Below are positions 10,079 to 19,777 of a stretch of 64,000 nt of DNA, one piece after another (the stretch's first letter is position 1; each line of letters begins with the position of its first letter). The position numbers and the translations under genes were made by a program. The notes beneath the pieces are model-generated. The model did not search any database and was not told the DNA's origin. It saw nothing but the letters and a program-made list of their open reading frames with translations. Source of the DNA: Phyto melanocephala. Its lineage: Eukaryota > Arthropoda > Insecta > Diptera > Rhinophoridae. The stretch covers positions 82,734,213 through 82,798,212 of the forward strand of contig OW799236.1 of assembly GCA_941918925.1 (NCBI GenBank), given 5' to 3'.

Positions 10079-11205
10079 ACTTTTTTAAGAAACCGGTTTT
10101 AAAATAGTTTGAAACTTAGAATTTTAAAAAAACCGGTTGCTATTTTGAAAATTAAGAAAAAACCGGTAAACCGGTTCGCATATATAAAATATAATATTTA
10201 AAGAAAAGATTAAAAAATATTGTTCAAAAAGATTATAATAAAAATTATATCTAAGTATGAAATTTTTACAGTTTATATACGTTTGGCTGCACAATAACAT
10301 AACAACTGACATGAATGCAGTTGACCCATTTGGTTTTATTTATTTGAATTTAAGGACAAAAGGTACTCTTTACAAGTAAAATCAAAAAATATAATAAATA
10401 AATACATAAATAAAAGAGACTTTTTATAAGGCTGTTATAAAATTTTGTGTCTCCTTCTGTACATTTTCAAATGTTAAATAGATCTTTTGAACTTATATGC
10501 ACTAACGTATTTTGTTTGTAATGATTTCTGGAATTTGAAATACATCTTAAAGGCTAGGGAGAAAATCTTTAAAATTTAATTTTAAAAATTCTTCCTTATA
10601 CCCCTGACAGACATACAAATATAGGTATAAACTATTTTATTCAATGGTTTAATTAAAATTTAAGTTGGCAGACAGTCAATGCCATTAATTAAAATTAGGA
10701 TCTGGAAAAAGAGATTATTAATTTTTCTTTATTGTAACTACATTTTTCACCTAAAAGTGATCGATCAGCTTAGTTTATGCTTCAATTACCTTTAACTTTT
10801 TACTTTAGGTTTATATCCTATAAAAAAAATAATATTTAAGCTTAATTATTTATCTTATTTTGCATTTGTTTTTTAAACAACAAATAGATTGCTTACAATA
10901 TTATAGAAGAATATTTAATAGTTTTTATTTTCTGATTTTTGGAAACTTTTCGCGTACTCAATATACTATGGTACGATTGGTTACAAAGATATATGAAAAT
11001 AAACTTAAAAAATAAAAAACCGGCTTTTTCGGGTAAAAAAACGGTGTATTCGATATTCGAAATATCAACATTTAGAAAAAACCGCCAGCAAAAAGAGGAA
11101 AAAACCGGGTTTTCTATCGGTTGTAAAACCGAGTCGGCTGGTAGAGAAGGTATAGAAATAGTAACACCAGTATCGGAGAGTTCTTTACAAACTGCTGCAT
11201 TTTAA
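10079..11205. repeat. AT-rich tract with clustered AAACCGG/CCGGTTT words
   Basis: ACCGG or CCGGT words set in A- or T-runs occur repeatedly at 10090-10180 and 11017-11135, a strong contrast with the surrounding AT-rich DNA. An 88-codon frame at 10939-11205 spans the second cluster, but its residues (KKPAFSGKK, EEKTGF) reflect the repeat and no domain is recognised. Similar words recur at 38055-38080 and 38940-39030. Possibly subterminal repeats of an unknown transposon. Confidence 0.4.
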
Positions 11206-11220
11206 GTACTAATATGTACC

Positions 11221-11457
11221 TTATTCTTTATTATAATATGTAGTAGAGAGTTTGGGATTAAGACGATCCGGTGGTATATAGCTTTCTGATTCTCCAGATG
11301 AATAATTTTCATCAAAATCGCAATTAGAAATTGACCGAAAATCACTTTGTATTGAAGATGAATATTCCGAGTGGAAATCACTGTTTATTTTAGTAACATC
11401 AAAAACATTCTTCAAATCATCACAATCTTTTGGTCTTTTAATACCTTTGTGGTACAA
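11221..11457 (-). CDS. Unrecognised 78-codon ORF, acidic and serine-rich
   Basis: Reads MYHKGIKRPKDCDDLKN at the start, then an acidic/serine-rich stretch and YIPPDRLNPKLSTTYY near the end. Composition resembles the disordered N-terminal part of a transposase or regulatory protein, but no family is recognised. It ends 15 bp from the ACCGG-rich tract and may belong to the same decayed element. Could equally be chance. Confidence 0.2.
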   Translation of the reverse strand: MYHKGIKRPKDCDDLKNVFDVTKINSDFHSEYSSSIQSDFRSISNCDFDENYSSGESESYIPPDRLNPKLSTTYYNKE

Positions 11458-11574
11458 TGATATGAGATTTTAAATGTTTCTGTTTACTGAGCTCTTACAT
11501 ACCATTGGTAGATTGATATTTTACCATAAATCACATATTTCATTTGTTATTGTTTTAATACTATTACTTACGCT

Positions 11575-11996
11575 GGGTCTCCACGTAGCAATTTTCATTG
11601 CTAAGCATAAGCAAAAACATCGGCAGAATAACGGCACTTTATTGCTAAAGTATGTCTTTTTTTCACTGGGTGGAGAACACGACACAAATAATTTATTTTT
11701 GTAATTTTATATTTTTGTTTTAACTTTTATGAGTTTTTTTGGAATACCTCACTCTTAATTATTATCAGGTAAAATTATTTTAATTTTCCTTTGTTTCTGC
11801 AAAGAAAACCATAAAATCCAAAGAAAATTAAACGATTTTGACAGCTAATTACTGCAATAATTGCTCAAGCAATCAGCAGAGCAATGATTGCGCAACAAAT
11901 TGCTACATATGGCAATTTGCGGTCTACACTTTGCAATTTCTATGGACGCAATCAAATTTGAAAATTGCGGTAATAAATATTGCTACGTGGAGACCC
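11575..11996. mobile_element. 422-bp MITE with GGGTCTCCACGTAGCAAT terminal inverted repeats
   Basis: GGGTCTCCACGTAGCAAT at 11575-11592 is matched in inverted orientation up to 11996. The interior is rich in GCAATT/AATTGC words on both strands (11590-11660 and 11850-11980), a typical subterminal motif array. The frames at 11474-11704 and 11838-12029 overlap the element and are not genes. No clear target duplication was found. Confidence 0.8.
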
Positions 11997-12929
11997 GGGA
12001 TTACATATGTACTTCTGGGATTGAGCTAAGCCATTATATCTGCCAATAATTATTTTCTTGGTAGACATTTTACTGAAATCATTAAGTCAAAATCAATGTT
12101 TTAGATTTTACGCGGCATTACTAAACTGTTTTTGAATATAGTTAACTTTTTTTTCAAGATTGTGGATTTTTTTCAACTGATTGAAAACTTTTCTTGAAAG
12201 ACATTTTGGAACACTTAACGCACGGACTTGAACTAACAAAAATATAATTTTACATAATTTAAAATTATTCCGAGGCCTTCTTAATGCAATATTGAATATT
12301 ATTAATTTTATATAATTTTATTTTGTTTATTCATTTTTTTATTTATTTTTTTTTTATTTTCGTTAAAAAATGTTAAAGATAAGTTTTTGTTTGCGGAAAA
12401 ATCTCTAACCAACTCCAAATTTTAATAAAATTTCATATTTGAGATATTTTTTGTTTTAAATAAACATATTATTAATTTTTCTTAACCAAAAACAAAATTA
12501 AAAATTTCAAAAACTTTTCTATCGGACTGTGCTTGCCACTTTTGATATTTTAAAAATGGTTGAGAAGTTATATCCCTAATGTACATACCTACATTTGTAT
12601 GTGCGTTTTATTGCTTTGTTGTTGCGTCTCGCTTTAGATGCGAGCGGAAAATAAAAGTGCTTCCTCAGATTCATCGTTTTAAAACAAATATATACTATTA
12701 ATATGAAAAAATCCCATCGAGTAGTTTTTAATCTTAAAACTCAACATCAGATCTTTGACACGTGTAGATCACTTAAACCCTCGGGCGAATATATATTGCA
12801 TGTATTAATAGTGTATTAATTTTTAAGTATTTGCGAATACTATTATTTGCAGCCAATATTCGCATATATGAATTCGAATATTCAGTTAAAAATTTTAGCT
12901 TCGTATATATATACTGCGGGATATTGAAA
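11997..12929. other. Intergenic, nothing recognised
   Basis: AT-rich with T-runs near 12330-12360; no gene, terminus or clear repeat. Confidence 0.35.
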
Positions 12930-13665
12930 GCTAAGTTGCCGTGTTAATCACACATTGTTTTTATCGTTTGCATTTATAGATTTATAATTAAAATACCCTG
13001 CAAAATACTGTTTGAATTTTGTAAGCAGTATACAAACCGTAGTCTCAGAAACTATTTCCAAGAAAACTGAGAAATCGGTTTGAATCGAACTGCGATGTAA
13101 GCAAAAAAGGCAAATGTTTCGGTGTTTTTTTTTCAAATTTAAAAACGAAAATCAATTTTTTCCTGATTCTACAACAGAGAGAAGCGTTATGAGTATAAAA
13201 GGCAATGGCTTGACTAGCAAAACCTAATACATACAAAAAAAATGCACAATCGTTGACACTACACAAAGTCTGGAACACAAAATTGTAACCACTTTAACCC
13301 CCTCAATATTAATATCAGACAAACACTGAAATACAGTAAACTATAAAATATTTCTGGCGTCTGAAATAATATGGTCGATATATAGGTCAAATACGGCTTC
13401 ATCGGTATAATACGGTTAGATATGAAAAAGATAAATTCAGATAGCACCCTAAGCAACCCATCAATATGGGTACCAAATAAAATGGCTAACTATCTAACTA
13501 TCAAAATCAAAGTTGGCATTGGAAATAATAAAGCAAAATTGGGTATAACATGAAATCCAAAACCAAACTAAACAACGATGTGGTCACTTTATTTATGTAT
13601 GTGCATAATTGTGAAGGGTACCATCAGATTCGGCAAGGCCGAATAAAGCACTCTTAATTGTTCCG
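12930..13665 (+). mobile_element. Decayed DINE-1/INE-1-like element downstream of protease gene 2
   Basis: The right end AGATTCGGCAAGGCCGAATA followed by AAGCACTCTTA (13627-13660) is the family's terminal hairpin and tail. Internal words such as TATGGGTACCAAATAAAATGG (split across 13467-13486) match the interior of the relic at 3400-3700. The 5' end is worn away. Confidence 0.65.
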
Positions 13666-13890
13666 TTTTGGGATATGCGATGATAAATGAGAAAGTCAGT
13701 CAGGTTATTTCTTTCTAAATATAAATTTAAAATTTATTAGACTCACCCTTCTGTCACCTTTTACTACTTATAATTGAAATCTAATCTATGTTGCAACACA
13801 AGATAATATATTATCAATTTATTTTTCTCAATTAAAATACTTCAATAAAATATTTAAAATATTTGTAATTTATAACTACTAGACTTTCGC

Positions 13891-15018
13891 TTAGAAAGCT
13901 TTAGCGAAACCAACACGTTTATGTTGCAAATCGAATGTCGTATAGTATTTACCAATAAAGACATCACCCAAAATCCAAAGATTCATGCCAGCATCTTCGA
14001 AAGCAGAAACACATTGGCCATCGGACTCAATAACATAATCTTTAGGCTCCAAAGTAAAGACACCACCACCAATGTGGAAGGTTACATCGGGCATATCTTG
14101 GATAGCGGAACAATTTAACATGAATTCATAAGCATTTGAATTAAAAATGGCACCAAGAGCAGTTTGAAGAGTCATGTAAATATCGGAGGGAACACCAATA
14201 AGAGAAGTACCGGTATCAGCAATGGCTTGACAGTAAAAGCAAACACTGGTGTCCTTAACATGGGCGGAACTCATTTCGAATTGCCAATAGCCTTGGTTGG
14301 AAACTGGAACGTAGCTGAATTCACCGGTATAGTGATCGGGATCATTGCCACCCAAAACCATGACACCACCCTCAGCAGAGGTGCCATTGCGGGCCAAGTA
14401 GAATGAAAATACCTGGGAGTTCAACAAACCTTGCGAAACCATGTTGTAGAACGGTGGCACAACATTATCGGCAGATATATCCTGGAAGGCCATACCCATC
14501 AAACCATCAAAGGGAGAGTTGACAAACGTTTGACCAGGTTCATTAGTGGCAGCACCAAATACTTGATCTTGAATGACCAAACCTTCAACGTTCACTATGT
14601 CTTGTACCAAGTAACCAGACAAACTGCCGGAGCCATATTGAATGGCAAAACTTTTACCAATATCTTTATAAGTTGATGAAGCATTACCATCATAACGGTT
14701 GTGAAGTTGACATGCCATATTATTAGGGGAGCAGGGCATAGTTGGTATCCATAAGTTAGATGAACCAGTATCGAATAACACGAAGAACTCTTGTGGTGGT
14801 GTACCAATATTAATTTTTCCATAATATGAATCGTCTACATAATTAAAAAGTTTTTCTATGTGTACATTGCAAGCGTCCTGCACATTATATTTTCCTTTTA
14901 ATTTCATCAATTCATTAGCTTTGGACTTCTTTTCCTGAACTTTATACAATGGCACACTGACCAAAGTAGCCTCAGTTAAGAGGAATAAACTTAACAACGT
15001 TACAAACAATTTCAACAT
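13891..15018 (-). CDS. Pepsin/cathepsin D-like aspartic protease, digestive type (copy 2)
   Basis: Intact 375-residue paralogue of the gene at 4262-5389, differing at 17 positions (about 95% identity). All active-site features are kept: DTGS at 83-86, flap Y128, DTGT at 268-271, signal peptide and propeptide. Changes cluster on the propeptide boundary (S48D, L52V, K54I) and the enzyme surface (K112N, E242Q, Q255K, H308D). K112N creates an extra N-glycosylation sequon (NAS) not in copy 1. The frame is open for 16 further codons upstream to an ATG at 15066, but that ATG overlaps the TATA box and cannot be in the mRNA, so the start is placed at 15018, the signal-peptide methionine shared with copy 1. 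A minus-strand AATAAA (plus 13818-13823) follows about 70 bp after the stop. Likely role: secreted protein digestion in the acidic midgut (inferred from family). Confidence 0.93.
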   Translation of the reverse strand: MLKLFVTLLSLFLLTEATLVSVPLYKVQEKKSKANELMKLKGKYNVQDACNVHIEKLFNYVDDSYYGKINIGTPPQEFFVLFDTGSSNLWIPTMPCSPNNMACQLHNRYDGNASSTYKDIGKSFAIQYGSGSLSGYLVQDIVNVEGLVIQDQVFGAATNEPGQTFVNSPFDGLMGMAFQDISADNVVPPFYNMVSQGLLNSQVFSFYLARNGTSAEGGVMVLGGNDPDHYTGEFSYVPVSNQGYWQFEMSSAHVKDTSVCFYCQAIADTGTSLIGVPSDIYMTLQTALGAIFNSNAYEFMLNCSAIQDMPDVTFHIGGGVFTLEPKDYVIESDGQCVSAFEDAGMNLWILGDVFIGKYYTTFDLQHKRVGFAKAF

Positions 15019-15065
15019 GTTGGCTAACAGTTCTTCACTTGTAGGAAATTGGTAAAGTGCAACCA

Positions 15066-15118
15066 TTATATAGCAAACTAACGAACTAAAATAAATAAAA
15101 TTGCTGGGAATTAGATAA
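15066..15118 (-). promoter_or_regulatory. Promoter of protease gene 2: TATA box and GATA motif
   Basis: TATATAA on the minus strand (15066-15072) is 48 bp above the chosen ATG, the same distance as in copy 1. The GATA core (plus-strand 15114-15118, within TTAGATAACA) is also conserved. Its position rules out the more upstream in-frame ATG as a start. Confidence 0.6.
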
Positions 15119-15360
15119 CATTTTCATTTGATATCTTAAATGTTTAAATAATAATGTCGCATAAACGCAACACGATAACTGATCGATTTATTCGCATTAA
15201 TTATTTTTTTTTTCTTTTTTTTGTCAATTACATATTTAACAATTATTTCAAGAATATAATTCGTAAGAATAACCAGGTTTTTTCTCTTTATCGTTTAAAA
15301 TTTTGTTACGGCAACAACAGAATAAAGAACGCTTTATTGTTAGTGTTAATTTAGCCACGA

Positions 15361-15785
15361 GAACCTACCAGCAGGAGTTACTACTGAATTACGAAACTCT
15401 GTTTTAACAAAATCAAATAATTTAAATAATTATTAAGTTAGGAAGTTTTAGTAAATCTACTGTGTAGGAAAAATTTTATTAAAAAAAAATTGAATAAAAC
15501 ACAATTACGTAAAATTTGTCCACCGAATCTTATCTACATTAAAAACTGCATTTAAATTAGGATTTTCAATGAAATAAAAAGGGTTGCCAAATTTAATCTA
15601 CACTACCTGTAAATACATAAGTATCCGTTTAAAAGCTTTACAGTTATTTCCAAATTATTACAGTCAATATTAAGGATTCTGTACAATATTATTTTTCAAT
15701 GTTGCATATACGTGTTGCACATATACATGCCGGTAATTGCATTATTTATATTTAATCAGCAAACAAAATTTTCTGATATCCATTA
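15361..15785. other. Intergenic, nothing recognised
   Basis: AT-rich spacer; no supportable feature. Confidence 0.35.
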
Positions 15786-15935
15786 GATGTCTGACAGAAA
15801 CGTGTCGTATACGAGATGTTGACATGCGAAGTGCTTGACACAAGTTCTGACAGACATATCGTGAAAAATTCTGAAAAATTCCACCTAACTGTAAGAAATC
15901 TGAATTTTAAGCAGATTACATGTGAAAAGTTGAGT
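15786..15935 (-). mobile_element. Fragment related to the TIR element at 30043-30980
   Basis: Contains GATGTCTGACAGAAACGTGT and TTCTGACAGACATATCGTG, the same TCTGACAGA/GACATGTC words that fill the ends of the element at 30 kb. Frames from the two places even share a run of similar residues because they share DNA. No termini are present here. Confidence 0.5.
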
Positions 15936-15947
15936 TCTTCGTTTAAG

Positions 15948-16079
15948 ATGACAGGGATTATGCTCAGTTATGTCCTGTTTCTCTTCTTTCATTGCATCTT
16001 TTGCAAAATATATTATAACGGAAAACCAACATTTTCGCCTAGTAAGTTACATAATAAGACTGCAGGGCCGTTTAGTTAG
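15948..16079 (+). CDS. Possible small secreted peptide ORF (43 codons)
   Basis: Reads MTGIMLSYVLFLFFHCIFC, a plausible signal peptide, followed by a short polar tail (KIYYNGKPTFSPSKLHNK) to a TAG. The start has a modest context (TTTAAGATG). The frame is open upstream into the transposon fragment, so it may be chance. No homologue is recognised and no promoter or intron evidence is visible. Confidence 0.15.
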   Translation: MTGIMLSYVLFLFFHCIFCKIYYNGKPTFSPSKLHNKTAGPFS

Positions 16080-16439
16080 AGACACAGTCTACAAAAATCT
16101 CTAAATATATTTTATTCATCATGGCAACCTAAAGCAACATTGAAATGCCTGTTGCTATTTTATCTCTGTATATCTACATTTTTTAATATTTTTTTAAATC
16201 GTAAAAACATTATTATTTCTATTTTTTAGTTGTTTAAACCGAATACAAGTGGGAGTTGTTTATTGTAAATAAACAATAAAAAAAACTTCTAACAACTGCA
16301 GGCAAATCATCACTAAAAAGACAGGTTGTATACAACTGCCTGATTTAATTACTTTGCATATTGTTAAGAAGTTGTTAGAGCGCACTTTTTCTAATTATTT
16401 AATTTTTTACTTATTGTTTTCCGAAATCCTGATATTTTT
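16080..16439. other. Intergenic, nothing recognised
   Basis: AT-rich; a weak inverted pair CTTCTAACAACTGC (about 16285) and AAGAAGTTGTTAGAG (about 16366) is visible but too short to call. Confidence 0.35.
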
Positions 16440-17048
16440 TATACCCGCCACCAAAAAAATGGTGGGGGTATATTCATTTTGTCATTCCGTTTGTAACACA
16501 TCGAAATATCCATTTTAGACCCCATAAAGTATATATATTCTGAATCGGGGTTTGATTTTATGGCGATCTAGCTATGTCCGTCCGTCTGTCCGTCTGTTGA
16601 AAGCACGATAGAGGTCGCACCGAAAAAGCTAGGGGCCTCAATTGCCAGAATCTTTCTTATAGACAAGGTTTGTTTGGTATTGAAAATGGGCTAAATCGGA
16701 ATATTAGGAAGAGAGTTATAGCTCGAAAAGCAAGAGTAGGTCGAAAAAACCGTGTCCCTCGAATATCGAATAAAATGGAATTGTGTCCAAACGCATTAAC
16801 GTAGACTCATGAAACTTAGAATATATATTTCCTGAGTAAAAACAATATTTTTCCCCGAAAATTATCTAAATTTATGCATTAGGAGAGGAGTTATCGATCA
16901 AAATGTACGAAAATTTTTACCGCACAGTGTATTTTTCGGTATATTTAAAAACAAAAACGTCATAAAAGCAACAAAATTGGATGTACGACTCTGAAATTTT
17001 GCACACTTTGCTTTTTGGGGAAGGGCTTTTTTGTAACGGAAAATCAAT

Positions 17049-18060
17049 GTGCCACGCCCACTTTTACGCCCACCTCCCATATAACGTTTTACCTAGAATT
17101 CATATAATTTCTCTATTAATAAAGATTTTGGAATAATAAAGGGCGACATTGAAACACCTAAGTCGTACTCATTCGCAAAAATAACTTTGACACGCCTACT
17201 ATAACGCCCACTTTTCACGTTATCTACCGTTAATGAAATTTAAAAGCTCATAAAACCGCCAAAATTAGAGGTATGATGATAAAATTTGCTACGTATACCC
17301 CCCTAGGAAATGTCGTTACTGTGGGTGCCACACCCACTTATACGCCCACCTCCCATATAACGTTTTATCTAAAATTCATATAATTTCTTTATAAACAAAG
17401 ACTTTGGAATAATAAAGGGCTATATTGAAACATCTAAGTTGTACTCATTCGCAAAAACAATTTTGACACGCCTACGTTAACGCCCACTTTTCACGTTATC
17501 TACCGGTAATGAAATTTAAAAGCTCATAAAACCGCCAAAATTAGAGATATAATGGTCAAATTTTCTTCGTATATCCCCCTAGATGTCAGTACTGTGCCAA
17601 AAAATTTAGGTGCCACGCCCACTTTTACGCCCACTTCCCATATAACGGTTTAACTGAAATTCATATAATTTCTTTGTTAATAAAGATTTTGGAATAACAA
17701 AGGACTATATTGAAATACCTTAGTTGTACTCATTAGAAAAAACAACTTTGACACGCCTACTATAACGCCCACTTTTCACGTTATCTACCGTTAATGAAAT
17801 TTAAAAGCTCAAAAAACCGATAAAATTAGAGGTATGATGTAAAATTTGCTACATATATCCTTCTAATCAATGTAATTGTTGTGCCAAAAGGTTTAAGTGT
17901 CACGCCCACTTTAACGCCTACCTCCCATATAACGGCTTATCTTAAATTCATGTAATTTCTCTATTGACAAAGTTTTTTAGAAAATAAAGGACTATATTGA
18001 AATGTCTAAGTTGTATTTATTAGCAGAAACTTCATTGACACGAATATTTTAACGGCCACT
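17049..18060 (+). repeat. Four tandem units of about 285 bp inside the DINE-1-like element
   Basis: GTGCCACGCCCAC-type blocks start near 17049, 17323, 17610 and 17898. Each unit also contains CCCATATAACG, GACACGCCTACTATAACGCC and TTATCTACCGTTAATGAAAT words. Units are diverged, with small indels. Confidence 0.85.
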
Positions 18061-18115
18061 TTCATTGAAAGACTAAATTTACGAAAACATTTTACTAGCA
18101 TACCGAAGTTATAAT

Positions 18116-18710
18116 GGGTGGTTTAATTTTAAGGGCCAACGTTGAATTTAAATAAAACACAAAATATTTATGAATTTATTATTATTTCTTTTTGTAATGA
18201 TAATATTTGTATGGTTCCATTATGTATTTAACAAAATATCGGCTAAATGGTCGATGGCGCCACTCCTCTATCTGATGGTCCAAATTTTCAATGACAATGT
18301 TGATAGTCAATTGTTGGGCATGATGATGAGTCGATGTTGACTGCTCTTTTGCCACACTATCACAAAAAACTTCAATGGTTCCCATTCAACGAACTAAGAA
18401 GGCATTCACAGATTTTCTAACATTTTATACAGACCTGCTTTGCAGAAATTTAAATTTTTTTTACAATTCTCCCGATTGTGGACGAATTTGAACGATTATG
18501 TTGATCAAAACAATTACGAAGTGCACAAAATGCATTTTGACTTGAACGCCCATTTTTATAAAAAACCTGAATAACTTTAACGCGTTGCTCATTTGCGTAT
18601 CTTTCCACTTTTAAGTTGGTCTGAGATTGAGAAATGTCAAATGAAATGCAAAAAAAACTTATTGTTTGTGTGGCTCATCTTCAGCATGGGCCCTTGAAAT
18701 TTAACCACCC
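18116..18710 (-). mobile_element. Internally deleted Tc1/mariner nested in the DINE-1-like element
   Basis: Ends GGGTGGTTTAATTTTAAGGG and, inverted, GGGTGGTTAAATTTCAAGGG are imperfect TIRs. On the minus strand a frame reads ERYANEQRVKVIQVFYKNG, then SSQNAFCALRNCF and SSTIGRIVKK, the N-terminal helix-turn-helix of this transposase group; a later frame reads SVAKEQSTSTHHHAQQL, matching the S-V-A-x-(D)-x-S-T-S-x-R-R-x-Q-Q-L block. Close to the right-hand coding end DHLADILLNT matches the G-G-H-L-x-D-(I)-x-F-x-T terminus. The whole catalytic DDE centre is missing, so it is non-autonomous. Host DINE-1 sequence resumes at TCTACAAAGAAAGTGATAC. Confidence 0.75.
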
Positions 18711-18950
18711 TCTACAAAGAAAGTGATACATATTTTATTATAAAGAGATTATCCAAATTGATTAACAAAATAATAAATATTGTGCTTTAAATGTACACAA
18801 AATTGGTGGTGGGTATAAAAGATTCGGCACAGCCGAATATAGTGCTCTTACTTATTATTTACAAATATTGGTGTTATTTATTTGCTGCCAGGAAAATAGG
18901 TAATATGTTCATATAACTTCAACTAAATATTTGTTGGTTGTTATACCCTT

Positions 18951-19777
18951 CACACAGTGAAAAAGGGTATATATAGGTTTGTCATTCCGTGTGAAATTTC
19001 TACAATTTTCATTTCCGACCCCATAAAGTATATATTTTCTGAAAGCTTATGAATAGGGAAGTCGATTAAGCCCTGTCCGTCTGTCCGCCTGTCCGTCTGT
19101 CCGTGTGTATGTTGAAATCAACTTTTTGAAGCCCGCCGACATCGCTTGGACCCGGGTGAGGTATTAAAATATCAGAAATATTCGGGAGTAGATCGCTATT
19201 GAAAATCAGAAACATCGGTTCATAAACAACTGAGATATGAGCAAAAACCCACGACTACCTCGATTTTTTTTCACAAAAACAACATTACAACAACAACATA
19301 CATACATACAAACATGTATACTGGTTAGAGAAAACGTGGCATCGAATCCCAGCTGAGCCAAAAAAAATTTTTTTTTATATATTAAAAATTTTTTTTTTTA
19401 ATTTTTATTTTATTTTTTTTTTATTTTTTATTTAATATATTATTTATATTTTTATTATTTTTTTTTTAATTTTTTTTTATTTTTTTTTTGTTTTACATTA
19501 ATTATATATATTTTAATTATTTTTTAAAAAATTTTTTTTTTTTTAATATTTTTTTTTTAAATTTTTTTTTTAAATTTTTTTTTTTTATTTTTTTTTTAAC
19601 ATACATACGTTAATTTATAATTTTACAATGGGATGTTTTTTATATATGTATATTTTTTATATGTATGTACGTATTTCATATGAGATGAATGGTGATACAA
19701 ACTTCTGTTATTGCATGACTACACGTTGTGAAGAGTATATAAGATTCGGCACGGCCGAATATAGCGCTCTTACTTGT
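18951..19777 (+). mobile_element. DINE-1/INE-1-like element, short subfamily (copy 1)
   Basis: Begins TATACCCTTCACACAGTG-AAAAAGGGTATATA (hairpin), has GACCCCATAAAGTATATA and CTGTCCGCCTGTCCGTCTG, a homopolymer-rich core, and ends AGATTCGGCACGGCCGAATA with GCGCTCTTACTTG. It carries a tRNA-like patch (ATCGAATCCCAGCTGAGCC near 19335). A second copy lies inverted at 23272-24036. Confidence 0.85.
19365..19605. repeat. Low-complexity T-rich core of the DINE-1-like element
   Basis: About 240 bp of T-runs broken by A, with TTATATATA patches. The inverted sister copy has the matching A-rich core at 23445-23625. Such cores are typical of this family. Confidence 0.85.

Larger units (their letters stand above)
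13891..15360. repeat. Segmental duplication, copy B (pairs with 4262-5760)
   Basis: Coding region highly similar to copy A; the 5' flank remains alignable to about 15350 (GATCGATTTATTCGCATTAA near 15181, GTGTTAATTTAGCC near 15340). Divergence is clearly greater in the flank than in the gene. Confidence 0.8.
16440..18853 (+). mobile_element. Long DINE-1/INE-1-like (Helentron-associated) element
   Basis: Starts with the hairpin ACCCGCCACC-AAAAAAA-TGGTGGGGGT and continues with CATTCCGTTTG, GACCCCATAAAGTATATATA and GTCCGTCCGTCTGTCCGTC; the interior carries repeated GCCACGCCCAC blocks; the end has the ATTCGGCACAGCCGAAT hairpin followed by AGTGCTCTTACTT. These are the diagnostic features of Drosophila DINE-1/INE-1, a non-autonomous Helentron group, so the class assignment is by family knowledge. 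It encodes no protein. A deleted mariner is nested at 18116-18710. Confidence 0.8.

Noticed and set aside
15019..15066. N-terminal extension of protease 2 from the upstream ATG
   Set aside because: The ATG overlaps the TATA box and the extension would precede the signal peptide.
16898..17080. Minus-strand 60-codon ORF
   Set aside because: Falls in the interior of the DINE-1-like element and has no domain.
19335..19355. tRNA gene candidate (GATTCGATGCC-like B box)
   Set aside because: No cloverleaf can be drawn; it is part of the DINE-1-like repeat.
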